A DNA stretch of 64,000 nt from Clostridium neonatale (GTDB lineage: Bacteria; Bacillota; Clostridia; Clostridiales; Clostridiaceae). Location: positions 999,736 to 1,063,735 of the forward strand of contig NZ_LN890328.1 of assembly GCF_001458595.1 (NCBI RefSeq). The letters run 5' to 3'. Below the pieces are notes generated by a model. It had not been told where the DNA came from, ran no database searches, and saw only the letters and a list, made by a program, of their open reading frames with translations. Made by a program: the position numbers and the translations under genes. Shown one piece after another: positions 9,401 through 17,954 of the stretch (the stretch's first letter is position 1; the number at the start of each line of letters is the position of its first letter).

Positions 9401-9970
9401 ATAAACGTTCTTGTATTTGATACTGAAATATATTCGAATACAGGAGGTCAATCTTCAAAAGCAACACCTCTTTCTGCAATAGCGAAATTTGCTGCAAGTG
9501 GTAAACGCACTAAGAAAAAAGATTTAGGCCTTATGGCAATGACTTATGGATATGTTTATGTAGCACAAGTATCAATGGGAGCTGATAAGAATCAGACACT
9601 TAAGGCTATAACAGAAGCAGAAAAATATGATGGACCATCACTTATAATTGCATATTCTACATGTATAAGTCATGGTATAAAAATAGGAATGGCTAATACT
9701 CCGGATGAAGAAAAGAAAGCAGTTGAATGTGGGTATTGGCATCTATATAGATATAATCCTGAATTAAAAGAAAGTGATAAAAATCCATTTATCTTAGATT
9801 CAAAAGCACCAAAAGGTGATTTTAAAGAATTCTTAATGGGTGAAATAAGATATTCATCTCTTGCAAAAGCTTATCCAGAAAAAGCAGATGAATTATTTGC
9901 TTTAACAGAAAAATATGCTAACGACAGATACAGGACATATAAAAGATTATCTGATGAGTTTAACCTATAA
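6449..9970 (+). CDS. nifJ: Pyruvate:ferredoxin (flavodoxin) oxidoreductase, copy 1
   Basis: A 1173-residue single-chain PFOR that oxidises pyruvate with CoA to acetyl-CoA and CO2 while reducing ferredoxin or flavodoxin, in the cytoplasm. Domains in order: TPP-pyrimidine domain (FPITPSSPMAEH, EMQSEGGAAGA), central domains, two [4Fe-4S] motifs CIQCNQCAFVCPH (about 690) and CTGCGNCALVCPAPGK (about 746), proximal cluster motif GACAGCGETPYAKL, and TPP-phosphate motif GDGWAYDIGYGGLDH (about 964). Usual family length. RBS GAGGG lies about 8 bp before the ATG. It differs from copy 2 in the N-terminal catalytic region (INVAARAIATSS here, IHVAARSIATSS there). Confidence 0.96.
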   Translation: MRKTKTMDGNTAASYVSYAFSEVAAIFPITPSSPMAEHVDEWSASGKKNIFGYPLKVVEMQSEGGAAGALHGSLQSGALTTTYTSSQGLLLMLPNMYKIAGELLPCVINVAARAIATSSLSIFGDHQDVMSARETGFAMLCSSSVQEVMDLSPVSYLATLKSRIPFINFFDGFRTSHEIQKIEVIEEDELKGLVDYKYIDDFRKRSLNPDHPVTRGTAQNPDIYFQTREAVNKYYEDVPEIVEEYMSKITKLTGREYHCFDYYGAHDADRIIVSMGSVNDVIEETIDYLNENKQKVGLIKVRLYRPFDTKKLLSCIPETATKIAVLDRTKEPGSSGEPLYLDVLQAVYKQNRNIKVVGGRFGLGSKDPTPKHIAAIYDNLALDEPKNNFTIGIIDDVTSLSLAPLNIDVKIEGLTSCKFWGLGSDGTVGANKSAIKIIGDHTEMYAQGYFDYDSKKSGGITVSYLRFGKDPIKSHYLIDSADFIACHNQSYVYKYNVLDGLKENGKFLLNTFWNKEELNERLPAKMKRYIAENNIEFYTIDAVKIAREVGLGGRINMVMQTAFFKITNIIPIEDAIKYLKDAVVTSYSKKGENIVRMNHDAIDTALSSIQKISVPNEWNNAIDEKLKVKDDYPEFIKEIVKPMTKLEGNNIPISTFIKNNMQDGTFMHGTTSYEKRGIAVNVPEWIPENCIQCNQCAFVCPHSTIRAFLLNNDELEKAPEGFKHIAPKGIKSEENLHYTIGVSPLDCTGCGNCALVCPAPGKALIMKSQDSQHNQIEPWNYAVEKVIKKNPMNKFTLKGSQFERPLLEYNGACAGCGETPYAKLVTQLFGDRMMIANATGCSSIWAASTPASAYTVNKNGHGPAWANSLFEDNAEFGYGMYLGVKAIRERLANNVKMALDNDIDDEVKEVLKEWLDNKDVGDSSRERAQKVINILENYDNEFSKIILQDKEFLVKRSQWIFGGDGWAYDIGYGGLDHVLASGENINVLVFDTEIYSNTGGQSSKATPLSAIAKFAASGKRTKKKDLGLMAMTYGYVYVAQVSMGADKNQTLKAITEAEKYDGPSLIIAYSTCISHGIKIGMANTPDEEKKAVECGYWHLYRYNPELKESDKNPFILDSKAPKGDFKEFLMGEIRYSSLAKAYPEKADELFALTEKYANDRYRTYKRLSDEFNL

Positions 9971-10133
9971 TCTATAATGCAAGAGTGTTTTTATTAAAAT
10001 TTGATTAAATTCATTTTAAATTTGTTTTATTTATAATATCTGTAAGTTATAATAATATGGACATTTAATTTAAGTTTAAGTATATAATCAATAGTTATAT
10101 ACTAAATCTGTATAAACTTGGAGGCATATATTT

Positions 10134-10664
10134 ATGAAAAAAATACTAGTTGCATTATTAATAAGTACACTTTCAATTACAACTCTTGTAGCGTGTGGAA
10201 ATAAAGAAAGCTCAAATAATAATAGTACACAAAGTTCACAAAATCAAGAATCATCGGAAAATATAACAATAAAATCTGAATCAACACAATCACTTATTAG
10301 TACTTTAGCGGATTTAATGGGAAAAGAAGATAAAGAAGTTATTGAAAAGCTTGGTGAAGGTATACCAGTTTCTGATCCGGTTTTATCACGTCAATATGAA
10401 ACTAATGTTTTGGATGAAAATAATAAAGTATATGTTAATTTAGATTCAGGAAAAGTTTACGATATATCAATTCTTTTAAATAATAATAATTTTGAAGAAT
10501 ATGAAAAGCAACTTACAGAAATATTTGGAGAAAAATCATCAGAAGAGGAAAATACTTTAGATTCTGAAGGTAACGGAAGAAGAGCAACAATATGGAATTT
10601 AGAAAATGGAAGTAAATTATCTTTAATTCAAGTTAATAAAACATTTTCTATAAATATTAAATAA
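10134..10664 (+). CDS. Small secreted lipoprotein of unknown function
   Basis: A 176-residue protein with a lipoprotein signal peptide: charged MKK, a hydrophobic core and lipobox LVAC with the lipidated Cys21. A Ser/Asn/Gln-rich linker follows (about 22-50), then a compact folded-looking domain with no motif I can name. It should be anchored on the outer face of the membrane. RBS TTGGAGG is present. It sits between the two PFOR genes with its own terminator. Nothing in the sequence links it functionally to PFOR. Confidence 0.75.
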   Translation: MKKILVALLISTLSITTLVACGNKESSNNNSTQSSQNQESSENITIKSESTQSLISTLADLMGKEDKEVIEKLGEGIPVSDPVLSRQYETNVLDENNKVYVNLDSGKVYDISILLNNNNFEEYEKQLTEIFGEKSSEEENTLDSEGNGRRATIWNLENGSKLSLIQVNKTFSINIK

Positions 10665-10670
10665 TATTTT

Positions 10671-10713
10671 AAAATACTCATCAGTCTTGTTGGACTTAGA
10701 TGAGTATTTTTTT
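10671..10713 (+). terminator. Terminator after the lipoprotein gene
   Basis: A perfect 12-bp stem AAAATACTCATC with its complement and a T-rich tail. The loop contains a further AGTC/GACT pairing. Confidence 0.85.
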
Positions 10714-10826
10714 ATTAATAATATTTATTTGCATAAAATAGACAATTAAAAAAATGCAATTTTTTATTATTAATTATAAATAGTACTTTAAAAAAATTTA
10801 AAATGGTATATAATTATTTTTGAACG

Positions 10827-10845
10827 GATAATGATAATTATTATT
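10827..10845 (+). promoter_or_regulatory. Putative Fur box upstream of PFOR copy 2
   Basis: GATAATGATAATTATTATT matches 17 of 19 positions of the classical Fur consensus GATAATGATAATCATTATC. It lies 28 bp before the start codon and just downstream of a TATAAT at 10809-10814, a position suited to repression. Binding by Fur is inferred. Confidence 0.6.
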
Positions 10846-10872
10846 GTTTAATATAAATTAAGAGGTGATAAA

Positions 10873-13800
10873 ATGAGAAAAATGAAAACGATGGATGGTA
10901 ATACAGCAGCTGCTTATATATCATATGCTTTTACTGAAGTCGCTGCAATTTATCCAATTACACCATCATCACCAATGGCAGAGCATGTTGATGAATGGGT
11001 AGCACAAAAAAAGAAAAATGTCTTTGGACAGCCAGTAAAAGTTGTTGAGATGCAATCAGAGGCAGGCGCAGCTGGAGCTGTACATGGTTCTTTGCAAGCT
11101 GGTGTATTAACTACCACATATACTGCGTCACAAGGATTATTACTTATGGTACCTAATATGTATAAAATGGCAGGAGAAAGACTTCCAGGAGTAATTCATG
11201 TTGCAGCAAGGTCAATTGCTACATCATCGCTTAGCATATTTGGAGATCATCAAGATGTTATGGCAGCAAGAGCAACCGGTTATGCTATTTTAGGGGAAAG
11301 TTCAGTTCAAGAAGTTATGGATTTATCTGCAGTAGCTCATTTAGCAGCTCTAAAATGCAGAATACCATTTATTAATTTCTTTGATGGATTTAGAACTTCT
11401 CATGAAATTCAAAAAATAGAAGTTTTAGAGTATGATGAGCTTAAAGAAATGCTCGATAAAGAAGCTCTTGAAAACTTTAGAAATAATTCATTAAATCCTA
11501 ATAATCCTGTAACAAAAGGTACAGCACAAAATTCAGATACTTATTTCCAAACTAGGGAGGCAGTAAATTCAGCATACGATAATATACCAGATGTAGTTGA
11601 AGATTATATGACTCAAATAACAAAATTGACAGGAAGAGAATATCATTGTTTTGATTATTATGGACATGAAGAAGCAGACAGGGTAATAATTGCAATGGGA
11701 TCTGCATGTGATGTTGTTGAAGAAACTGTAGACTATTTAAATAATAATGGTCAAAAAGTAGGCCTAATAAAAGTAAGATTATTTAGACCATTTGCAATAG
11801 AAAAATTCTTAAAAGTAATTCCAGAAAGCGTAAAAAAAATAGCTGTTTTGGATAGAACTAAAGAACCAGGATCAATTGGAGAACCATTATACTTAGATGT
11901 TGTTCGTGCAATTATGGAAGAAGGAAGAGCTATAAAAGTTGTAGGAGGAAGATTTGGATTAGGTTCAAAAGATCCAACACCTTCACATATTGCAGGAGTA
12001 TTTGAAAATTTAAATGCTGAAAAGCCTAAAAATAACTTTACAATAGGTATTTTAGATGATGTAACCAATACATCGCTTGCACCAATAGAAATAGATGCAA
12101 GTAAAGAGGGTACTACATCTTGTAAGTTCTGGGGACTTGGATCTGATGGAACTGTTGGAGCAAATAAGAGTGCAATAAAAATCATTGGAGATCATACAGA
12201 TATGTATGCACAAGGATATTTTGCATATGATTCTAAAAAGTCTGGAGGTATAACTGTTTCACATTTAAGATTTGGAAAGAGTGAAATTAAATCACCATAC
12301 TTAGTTGATAAAGCAGATTTTATAGCATGTCACAATCAAGCATATGTTTATAAATATAATGTTTTGGAAGGGCTAAAAAAGAATGGTAAATTCTTATTAA
12401 ATACTATTTGGTCAGAAGAAGAATTAGATAAAAAACTTCCAGCAGAAATGAAGAAGTTCATAGCAGAAAACAATATTGAATTCTATACTTTAAATGCTGT
12501 CAAAATAGCACAAGAAATAGGACTTGGTGGACGAATTAATATGATAATGCAATCTGCATTTTTTAAGATTGCAAATATTATTCCAATTGAAGATGCAGTT
12601 AAATATTTAAAAGAAGCTGTAGTCACTTCATATGGCAGAAAAGGTGAAAAAGTTGTAAATATGAACCATGCAGCAATAGATCGTGGATTAGACTCTATTG
12701 TTAAAATAACAGTTACAGATTCATGGAAAAATTCCAAAGATGAAAATGTAGAAGAAACAAAAGCTGTTCCTGAGTTTATTAAAGATATAGTTGTACCGAT
12801 AAATAGACAAGAAGGAGATAAGATTCCTGTTTCTACATTTATAAAACATAATATGGATGATGGAACATTTATGCATGGTACTTCAGCTTATGAAAAACGT
12901 GGAATAGCAGTTAACGTTCCAGAATGGGATAAAGATAAGTGTATTCAATGTAATCAATGTTCATTTGTATGTCCACATGCTGCAATAAGACCATTCTTAT
13001 TAAATGAAAAAGAAACTAAAAATGCACCAGCGAATTTCAAGATAGTTCCTGCAAAAGGCTTAAAAACTGAAGATCCTTTATCATATACAATTGGAGTTAC
13101 TCCTCTTGATTGTACTGGCTGTGGAAACTGTGCTGAGGTTTGTCCAGCACCTGGTAAGGCTTTATTTATGAAACCACAGGAAACTCAAAAAGATCAAATC
13201 GAAGCTTGGAACTATGCTGTTGAAAATGTTGAAAATAAAAATCCTATGGATAAAAATACAGTAAAAGGCAGCCAATTTGAACAGCCTCTTCTTGAATACA
13301 GTGGAGCATGTGCGGGTTGTGGAGAAACACCATATGCAAAGCTTGTTACTCAATTATTTGGTGATAGAATGATGATAGCAAATGCAACTGGATGTTCATC
13401 AATATGGGCAGCATCTGCACCGTCTAGTGCATATACTAAAAATGCAGAAGGTCATGGACCAGCATGGGCAAATTCATTATTTGAAGATAATGCTGAATTT
13501 GGTCTTGGAATGCATATTGGAGCTCAGGCTGTAAGAGATAGAATTGCGGAAAATATTAAAGATTTATTAAAGTGCAAAATTTCAGAATATGCAAAACTTG
13601 TACTTACCGATTGGCTTGAACATAAGGACATATCTGATGCTACAAGAGATAGATCAGAAAGAGTTATTAGTATTTTAGAAAACGAGAATGCTGAAGATAA
13701 AGATACTAAAGAGTTAATAGGATTAATATTAGATGATAAAGAATTCTTAATTAAAAGATCACAATGGATATTTGGAGGCGATGGATGGGCATATGATATA

Positions 13801-14406
13801 GGTTATGGCGGACTTGATCATGTACTAGCATCAGGTGAGAATGTAAATATTCTTGTATTTGATACTGAAATATATTCAAATACTGGTGGTCAATCTTCAA
13901 AATCAACACCTGCAGCTGCAATTGCTAAGTTTGCTGCAACTGGTAAAAAAGTTAAAAAGAAAGACCTTGGAATGATGGCCATGAGCTATGGATATGTTTA
14001 TGTTGCTCAAATATCTATGGGAGCAAATAAAAATCAAGCTCTTAAGGCAATAGCTGAAGCAGAAAACTATAATGGTCCATCACTGATAATAGCTTATGCT
14101 CCATGTATAAGTCATGGAATTAAGCTTGGTATGAAGAGTAGCCAGGATGTAGAAAAAATGGTTGTTGACTGTGGATATTGGCATCTTTATAGACATAATC
14201 CTTTATTAAAAGAACAAGGTAAAAATCCATTTATATTAGATTCTAAGGAACCAAATGGTAAGTTTAGAGAATATCTAATGAGTGAAGTGAGATATGCTTC
14301 TCTTGCTAAAACATTCCCTGAACAAGCTGAGGAACTGTTTGCTTTAACTGAAGAAAATGCAATGGAAAGATTAGAAAACTATAAAAGACTTGCTAAAAAT
14401 GAATAA
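10873..14406 (+). CDS. nifJ: Pyruvate:ferredoxin (flavodoxin) oxidoreductase, copy 2
   Basis: An 1177-residue PFOR paralog of the gene at 6449, same domain order and reaction. The ferredoxin-like clusters are CIQCNQCSFVCPH (about 689) and CTGCGNCAEVCPAPGK (about 746), the TPP site is GDGWAYDIGYGGLDH, and YPITPSSPMAEH and EMQSEAGAAGA are the N-terminal catalytic motifs. RBS AGAGGTG precedes the ATG. A Fur-like box just upstream suggests expression under iron limitation, which would fit use of flavodoxin as acceptor. The main-versus-conditional role of each copy is inference. Confidence 0.96.
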   Translation: MRKMKTMDGNTAAAYISYAFTEVAAIYPITPSSPMAEHVDEWVAQKKKNVFGQPVKVVEMQSEAGAAGAVHGSLQAGVLTTTYTASQGLLLMVPNMYKMAGERLPGVIHVAARSIATSSLSIFGDHQDVMAARATGYAILGESSVQEVMDLSAVAHLAALKCRIPFINFFDGFRTSHEIQKIEVLEYDELKEMLDKEALENFRNNSLNPNNPVTKGTAQNSDTYFQTREAVNSAYDNIPDVVEDYMTQITKLTGREYHCFDYYGHEEADRVIIAMGSACDVVEETVDYLNNNGQKVGLIKVRLFRPFAIEKFLKVIPESVKKIAVLDRTKEPGSIGEPLYLDVVRAIMEEGRAIKVVGGRFGLGSKDPTPSHIAGVFENLNAEKPKNNFTIGILDDVTNTSLAPIEIDASKEGTTSCKFWGLGSDGTVGANKSAIKIIGDHTDMYAQGYFAYDSKKSGGITVSHLRFGKSEIKSPYLVDKADFIACHNQAYVYKYNVLEGLKKNGKFLLNTIWSEEELDKKLPAEMKKFIAENNIEFYTLNAVKIAQEIGLGGRINMIMQSAFFKIANIIPIEDAVKYLKEAVVTSYGRKGEKVVNMNHAAIDRGLDSIVKITVTDSWKNSKDENVEETKAVPEFIKDIVVPINRQEGDKIPVSTFIKHNMDDGTFMHGTSAYEKRGIAVNVPEWDKDKCIQCNQCSFVCPHAAIRPFLLNEKETKNAPANFKIVPAKGLKTEDPLSYTIGVTPLDCTGCGNCAEVCPAPGKALFMKPQETQKDQIEAWNYAVENVENKNPMDKNTVKGSQFEQPLLEYSGACAGCGETPYAKLVTQLFGDRMMIANATGCSSIWAASAPSSAYTKNAEGHGPAWANSLFEDNAEFGLGMHIGAQAVRDRIAENIKDLLKCKISEYAKLVLTDWLEHKDISDATRDRSERVISILENENAEDKDTKELIGLILDDKEFLIKRSQWIFGGDGWAYDIGYGGLDHVLASGENVNILVFDTEIYSNTGGQSSKSTPAAAIAKFAATGKKVKKKDLGMMAMSYGYVYVAQISMGANKNQALKAIAEAENYNGPSLIIAYAPCISHGIKLGMKSSQDVEKMVVDCGYWHLYRHNPLLKEQGKNPFILDSKEPNGKFREYLMSEVRYASLAKTFPEQAEELFALTEENAMERLENYKRLAKNE

Positions 14407-14412
14407 ATATAT

Positions 14413-14455
14413 TATTAATAAAAGGTGTCGATAATATCGGCACCTTTTATTATTT
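14413..14455 (+). terminator. Terminator after PFOR copy 2
   Basis: A 14-bp stem AAAAGGTGTCGATA pairing with TATCGGCACCTTTT (one G-U), followed by TTATTATTT. Confidence 0.85.
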
Positions 14456-14560
14456 AAAACATATTAGCTGTATCTAATAAAATAATATCTATAAATAAGT
14501 AATTTTTTTTATACCTATCTTATATTTATATATTATAAAATAAAATTTAGGAGTTAAGAA

Positions 14561-15172
14561 ATGAAAAAATTTGAAAAAGTGAATCTAACGTATTCATTCA
14601 ATGCATTAGAACCATATATTGATGAAGAAACTGTTAGAATACATTATACTAAGCATCTTCAAGCGTATGTTGATAATTTAAATGCAGCGCTTAAGGGATA
14701 CGAAAAATTTGTAGATAAGAAATCAATTGAATATATTTTATCAAATGTTAGTAGTATTCCAAAAGCAATACGTCAAACTGTAATTAACCAAGGTGGAGGT
14801 GTATCAAATCATAATTTATATTTTTCTATACTTTCACCTAATCCTAAACATAAACCAGAAGGTAAACTTCTAAAAGAAATATTAAATACCTTTGGAAGTT
14901 TTAATAACCTTAAGAAAGAACTAAGCACTGCTTCACTTAATCAATTTGGTTCAGGATATGGATGGTTAGTAAAAACAAAGAAAAATAAATTAAAGATAAT
15001 TAATACATCTAATCAAGATTCACCATATTCATTAGGTTATATACCTTTATTAACCATTGATGTTTGGGAACATGCATACTATTTGAAATATAAGAATTTA
15101 AGAAAAGATTATATTGAAAATATATGGAATATTATAGATTTTGAAATAATAGAATTATTGTATGAATGTTAG
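14561..15172 (+). CDS. sodA: Iron/manganese superoxide dismutase
   Basis: A 203-residue Fe/Mn SOD that dismutates superoxide to peroxide and oxygen in the cytoplasm. The four metal ligands of the family are all present: His28 (RIHYTKHLQAYV), His84 (VSNHNLYF), Asp167 and His171 (IDVWEHAYYLKY). The GGGVSNHN region and the GSGYGWLV strand are also conserved. Length is normal for the family. RBS TTAGGAG precedes the ATG. Whether it uses Fe or Mn cannot be settled by eye. It is monocistronic, with a strong terminator behind it. Confidence 0.94.
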   Translation: MKKFEKVNLTYSFNALEPYIDEETVRIHYTKHLQAYVDNLNAALKGYEKFVDKKSIEYILSNVSSIPKAIRQTVINQGGGVSNHNLYFSILSPNPKHKPEGKLLKEILNTFGSFNNLKKELSTASLNQFGSGYGWLVKTKKNKLKIINTSNQDSPYSLGYIPLLTIDVWEHAYYLKYKNLRKDYIENIWNIIDFEIIELLYEC

Positions 15173-15200
15173 CTAAAATTATACATTGTATAATTTTATT

Positions 15201-15258
15201 AAAAATAGTTTGATTATCAAAGAAAAAAACAAATGTTTTGATAATCAAACTATTTATT
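15201..15258 (+). terminator. Terminator after sodA
   Basis: A perfect 18-20-bp stem around TAGTTTGATTATCAAA with its complement and a TTTATTTATT tail. A second smaller hairpin (AAAATTATAC and complement, about 15176-15199) precedes it. Confidence 0.85.
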
Positions 15259-15374
15259 TATTGAAAAAATCATAAATAATCTACATTTATATTTATTATG
15301 TATATTTATTGTGATAAAATGTGTGAGAAAAAATAACTAAGGAAAAAATTAATAATGTGAGGGATATTTATACA

Positions 15375-17027
15375 ATGAATAAAATTAAATTAACTTCTAT
15401 GATAACTTTAGCTACATCATTAATTTCAATGACATCAGTAGCAAGTGCAAGCACAAGATTAGAAACTTTAGATGGAACTTTTGAAAGTGTTCAGGCCTTT
15501 TCAAATGGTACATATATATATGAAGGTAGTAAAAATGATGAGCAAGACTATGAAACCTATTATTTTACAGGAAAAAATGATGTACTAATTGAAGATGTTA
15601 ATGGAACAGGATTTAAATACGGGATGTTCTATATAGATTTTAATGATGATGAAAAATTATTTAATTTAACTACAGGAAAATTAGAAGATGATGATTCAGA
15701 AGAAAAGCTATTCCAAATAGAAAATAATTTTAGAAGAAAAGTTTTAAAAAAAGCTGATAGATATAAAGATGTTGAAGAAATGGAATTAATAGCCAAAATA
15801 GGACATGATATTTTTGGAGAAGTTATATATGAATATAAATTAATAAATTCTGATGAAACTTTCTATATAGTATACATAAGTGAAAGCGGTAAATACATTG
15901 ATGTGTCTGAAAATCTAAATATAATTCATTATACTAAGGATACAGATGGAAATACTAAAAAAGTAAAAATTGATGATTATGATGATTTAACTAAAGAAGG
16001 CTATATAATACAAAATGAAAAGACATTACTTGCTGATAATGAATATATATATAGAATATTTACATTAATAAATGAAGAGGATTCAAATGATTCTACTATG
16101 TATGCTCAAAAAATAAGTAAAGATCAAGGAAAAACAAAAGGTGGAGCATATATTCCTAAAAGCATAACCACATATGAAATGAGAGATCTAGCTACTGATT
16201 TATTTAAGATAATGGCATCAGAAGGCGCAAATTTAGATGATCTTATAAACGAAGGAAGACTTACAGCAAGAATGTTAAAAAATTCTTTATATTTAATTAT
16301 TCCAAAAGAAAATTCATTAACTGTAAAAAAATATGATTTAAAAACTGTAAGAGAAAATGGACAATCTAAAAAAATACTTAAATTAGATGAAGATTTTGAT
16401 AATGTTGAAGATAAAGAAATTAAAGCATACTCAATTGATGTTCTTGGTAACGTATGGATATTAAATAAAGGAAAAATATCAAAGCTTGTTGGTGATGAAT
16501 TTGTTACAATGTATACTACCGATGGTTCTATGAATCAACTTTCAGTATTTAATGATACAAGTTTAGTTGCTTGGAATACTGAAAATGAAATATATTCAAC
16601 AATTGCTCCTAAAATACCAGAGCAATCTTCAGATGAAGAAATTGATAAAGAAGAATCTACTTTACAAGGCTGGATAAAAAATTTTGATAATACTTGGAGT
16701 TTTTATAAAGAAGACAGTACAAAAGCCATTGGGTGGTTAAAAGACAAAAATTCCTGGTATTATTTAAATAATGAAGGTATTATGCAAACAGGTTGGGTTA
16801 AGGATAATTATAAATGGTATTATTTAAATAATTCAGGAGTTATGCAAACTGGTTGGTTAAATTTAGAAGGTGACTGGTACTATTTAAATAATTCTGGTGA
16901 CATGAAAACTGGATGGTTAAAAGATACTGATGGTAGATGGTATTACCTATATGAAAATGGAAGTATGGCTAAAAACACTGTAATTGATGGCTATGTTCTT
17001 GGTAGCAATGGAGCTTGGATTAGATAA
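15375..17027 (+). CDS. Secreted protein with C-terminal choline-binding-type cell-wall repeats
   Basis: I start it at ATG 15375 because GTGAGGGA at 15357-15364 is the ribosome binding site rather than coding. The 550-residue product opens with a typical signal peptide ending in an SVASA-like cleavage site. The middle 400 residues are an acidic region without motifs I recognise. The C-terminus (about residues 425-550) has four to five CW_binding_1-type repeats, each with a GW...WYYL core (TGWVKDNYKWYYLNNSGVMQ, TGWLNLEGDWYYLNNSGDMK). Such repeats bind choline or glucan-like wall polymers, so it is probably a non-covalently attached surface protein. No catalytic domain is evident. Confidence 0.85.
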   Translation: MNKIKLTSMITLATSLISMTSVASASTRLETLDGTFESVQAFSNGTYIYEGSKNDEQDYETYYFTGKNDVLIEDVNGTGFKYGMFYIDFNDDEKLFNLTTGKLEDDDSEEKLFQIENNFRRKVLKKADRYKDVEEMELIAKIGHDIFGEVIYEYKLINSDETFYIVYISESGKYIDVSENLNIIHYTKDTDGNTKKVKIDDYDDLTKEGYIIQNEKTLLADNEYIYRIFTLINEEDSNDSTMYAQKISKDQGKTKGGAYIPKSITTYEMRDLATDLFKIMASEGANLDDLINEGRLTARMLKNSLYLIIPKENSLTVKKYDLKTVRENGQSKKILKLDEDFDNVEDKEIKAYSIDVLGNVWILNKGKISKLVGDEFVTMYTTDGSMNQLSVFNDTSLVAWNTENEIYSTIAPKIPEQSSDEEIDKEESTLQGWIKNFDNTWSFYKEDSTKAIGWLKDKNSWYYLNNEGIMQTGWVKDNYKWYYLNNSGVMQTGWLNLEGDWYYLNNSGDMKTGWLKDTDGRWYYLYENGSMAKNTVIDGYVLGSNGAWIR

Positions 17028-17121
17028 ATTAAAATACATAAATAAATTTATATTCTGGTTATGTAACACAATCCCATTTCTTACATATATTATTAATATA
17101 AAAAGAAAGGGGATTGTTATT

Positions 17122-17784
17122 ATGTCAAATTTTAATTTGGATAGGAATAGTTTCGGAGATGATACTTCAAACGGTAGAAATAGAAGAAATAGACGTAATA
17201 GAAGGAATAGACGTAATTCTACTTGCACTGAAAGTGATACTACAAGTTGTAGTAGTACTACTACAACTACTTGTACTGAAGACGATACTACAAGCTGTAC
17301 TAGCACTACTACTTGTACAGATGATACTTCAAATAGAAGAAATAGAAGAAATAGAAGAAATAGACGTAATAGAAGGAATAGACGTAATTCTACTTGCACT
17401 GAAGACGATACTACAAGCTGTACTAGCACTACTACTTGCACTGAAGATGATACTACAAGCTGCACTAGCACTACTACTACTTGTACAGATGATACTTCAA
17501 ACGGTAGAAATAGAAGAAATAGAAGAAATAGAAGAAATAGACGTAATAGAAGAAATAGGCGCAATGCTACTTGCACTGAAGATAATAATTGTGAAAGAAG
17601 AATACGTTCAGCTTTTTGTAGAGGTTTAAGAGAAGGTAGAAATGAAGGCAGAAGAGACGGATTTTGCGAAGGAAGAGAAGCAGGATTCAGAGACGGAAGA
17701 AGAGAAGGTAAAAGAGAAGGATTTTGCGAGGGACTAAGACAGGGTAGAAGAGAACGTAGAAGAAATTCAGATTGCAGACGTTAA
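17122..17784 (+). CDS. Low-complexity Arg/Asn and Thr/Cys repeat protein, function unknown
   Basis: I place the start at ATG 17122, preceded by AAAGGGGA. An upstream in-frame extension overlaps the previous gene and lacks an RBS. The 220-residue product alternates three basic blocks of RNR/RRN repeats with acidic Thr/Ser/Cys blocks (STCTEDDTTSCTSTTTCTDD type), then ends in a distinct Arg/Gly/Glu region with regular FCEGxREG-like units and spaced cysteines. No signal peptide is visible. I do not recognise the family. The composition recalls Arg-rich spore coat proteins and the Cys spacing would permit cross-linking, but this is inference. The codons differ little between repeats, which suggests recent expansion. 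Confidence 0.75.
   Translation: MSNFNLDRNSFGDDTSNGRNRRNRRNRRNRRNSTCTESDTTSCSSTTTTTCTEDDTTSCTSTTTCTDDTSNRRNRRNRRNRRNRRNRRNSTCTEDDTTSCTSTTTCTEDDTTSCTSTTTTCTDDTSNGRNRRNRRNRRNRRNRRNRRNATCTEDNNCERRIRSAFCRGLREGRNEGRRDGFCEGREAGFRDGRREGKREGFCEGLRQGRRERRRNSDCRR
17170..17570 (+). repeat. Coding tandem repeats in the Arg/Thr-Cys gene
   Basis: Short AGAAATAGAAGAAAT-type units (Arg-Asn codons) alternate with longer near-identical units around ACTTGCACTGAAGA and GATACTACAAGCTG. Such arrays are prone to slippage, so repeat number may vary between strains or be misassembled. Confidence 0.8.
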
Positions 17785-17832
17785 TAATAATTAATCTAAG
17801 TAAATTTGTTTAGTCGTAAGATATTATAATAT

Positions 17833-17871
17833 AAGGGCTTAATAGATATGAGGTATCTTTTAAGCTCTTTA
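17833..17871 (+). terminator. Probable terminator after the repeat-protein gene
   Basis: AAGGGCTTAA pairs with TTAAGCTCTT (one G-U), followed by a modest T-rich stretch. Confidence 0.45.
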
Positions 17872-17954
17872 CTCAATTATTATTTATTAAACCAAAAGAA
17901 TGTGATATAATCAAGTTTTAAACAACATTTATTTAGAAAATAATGGAGGTATTT

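Noticed and set aside
11751..12185. Minus-strand 144-codon ORF inside PFOR copy 2
   Set aside because: Antisense to a highly conserved enzyme, composition unlike a real protein, no RBS.
17170..17570. CRISPR-like array
   Set aside because: Repeat units are coding, in frame and of varied length, with no unique spacers or cas genes.
16947..17576. Minus-strand ORF rich in Leu/Val/Phe opposite the Arg/Thr-Cys gene
   Set aside because: It is the antisense reading of codon repeats, overlaps two plus-strand genes and has no RBS.
17114..17629. Alternative plus-strand frame over the repeat gene
   Set aside because: Low-complexity shadow frame of the same repeats; the frame starting at 17122 has the RBS and a sensible non-repeat N- and C-terminus.
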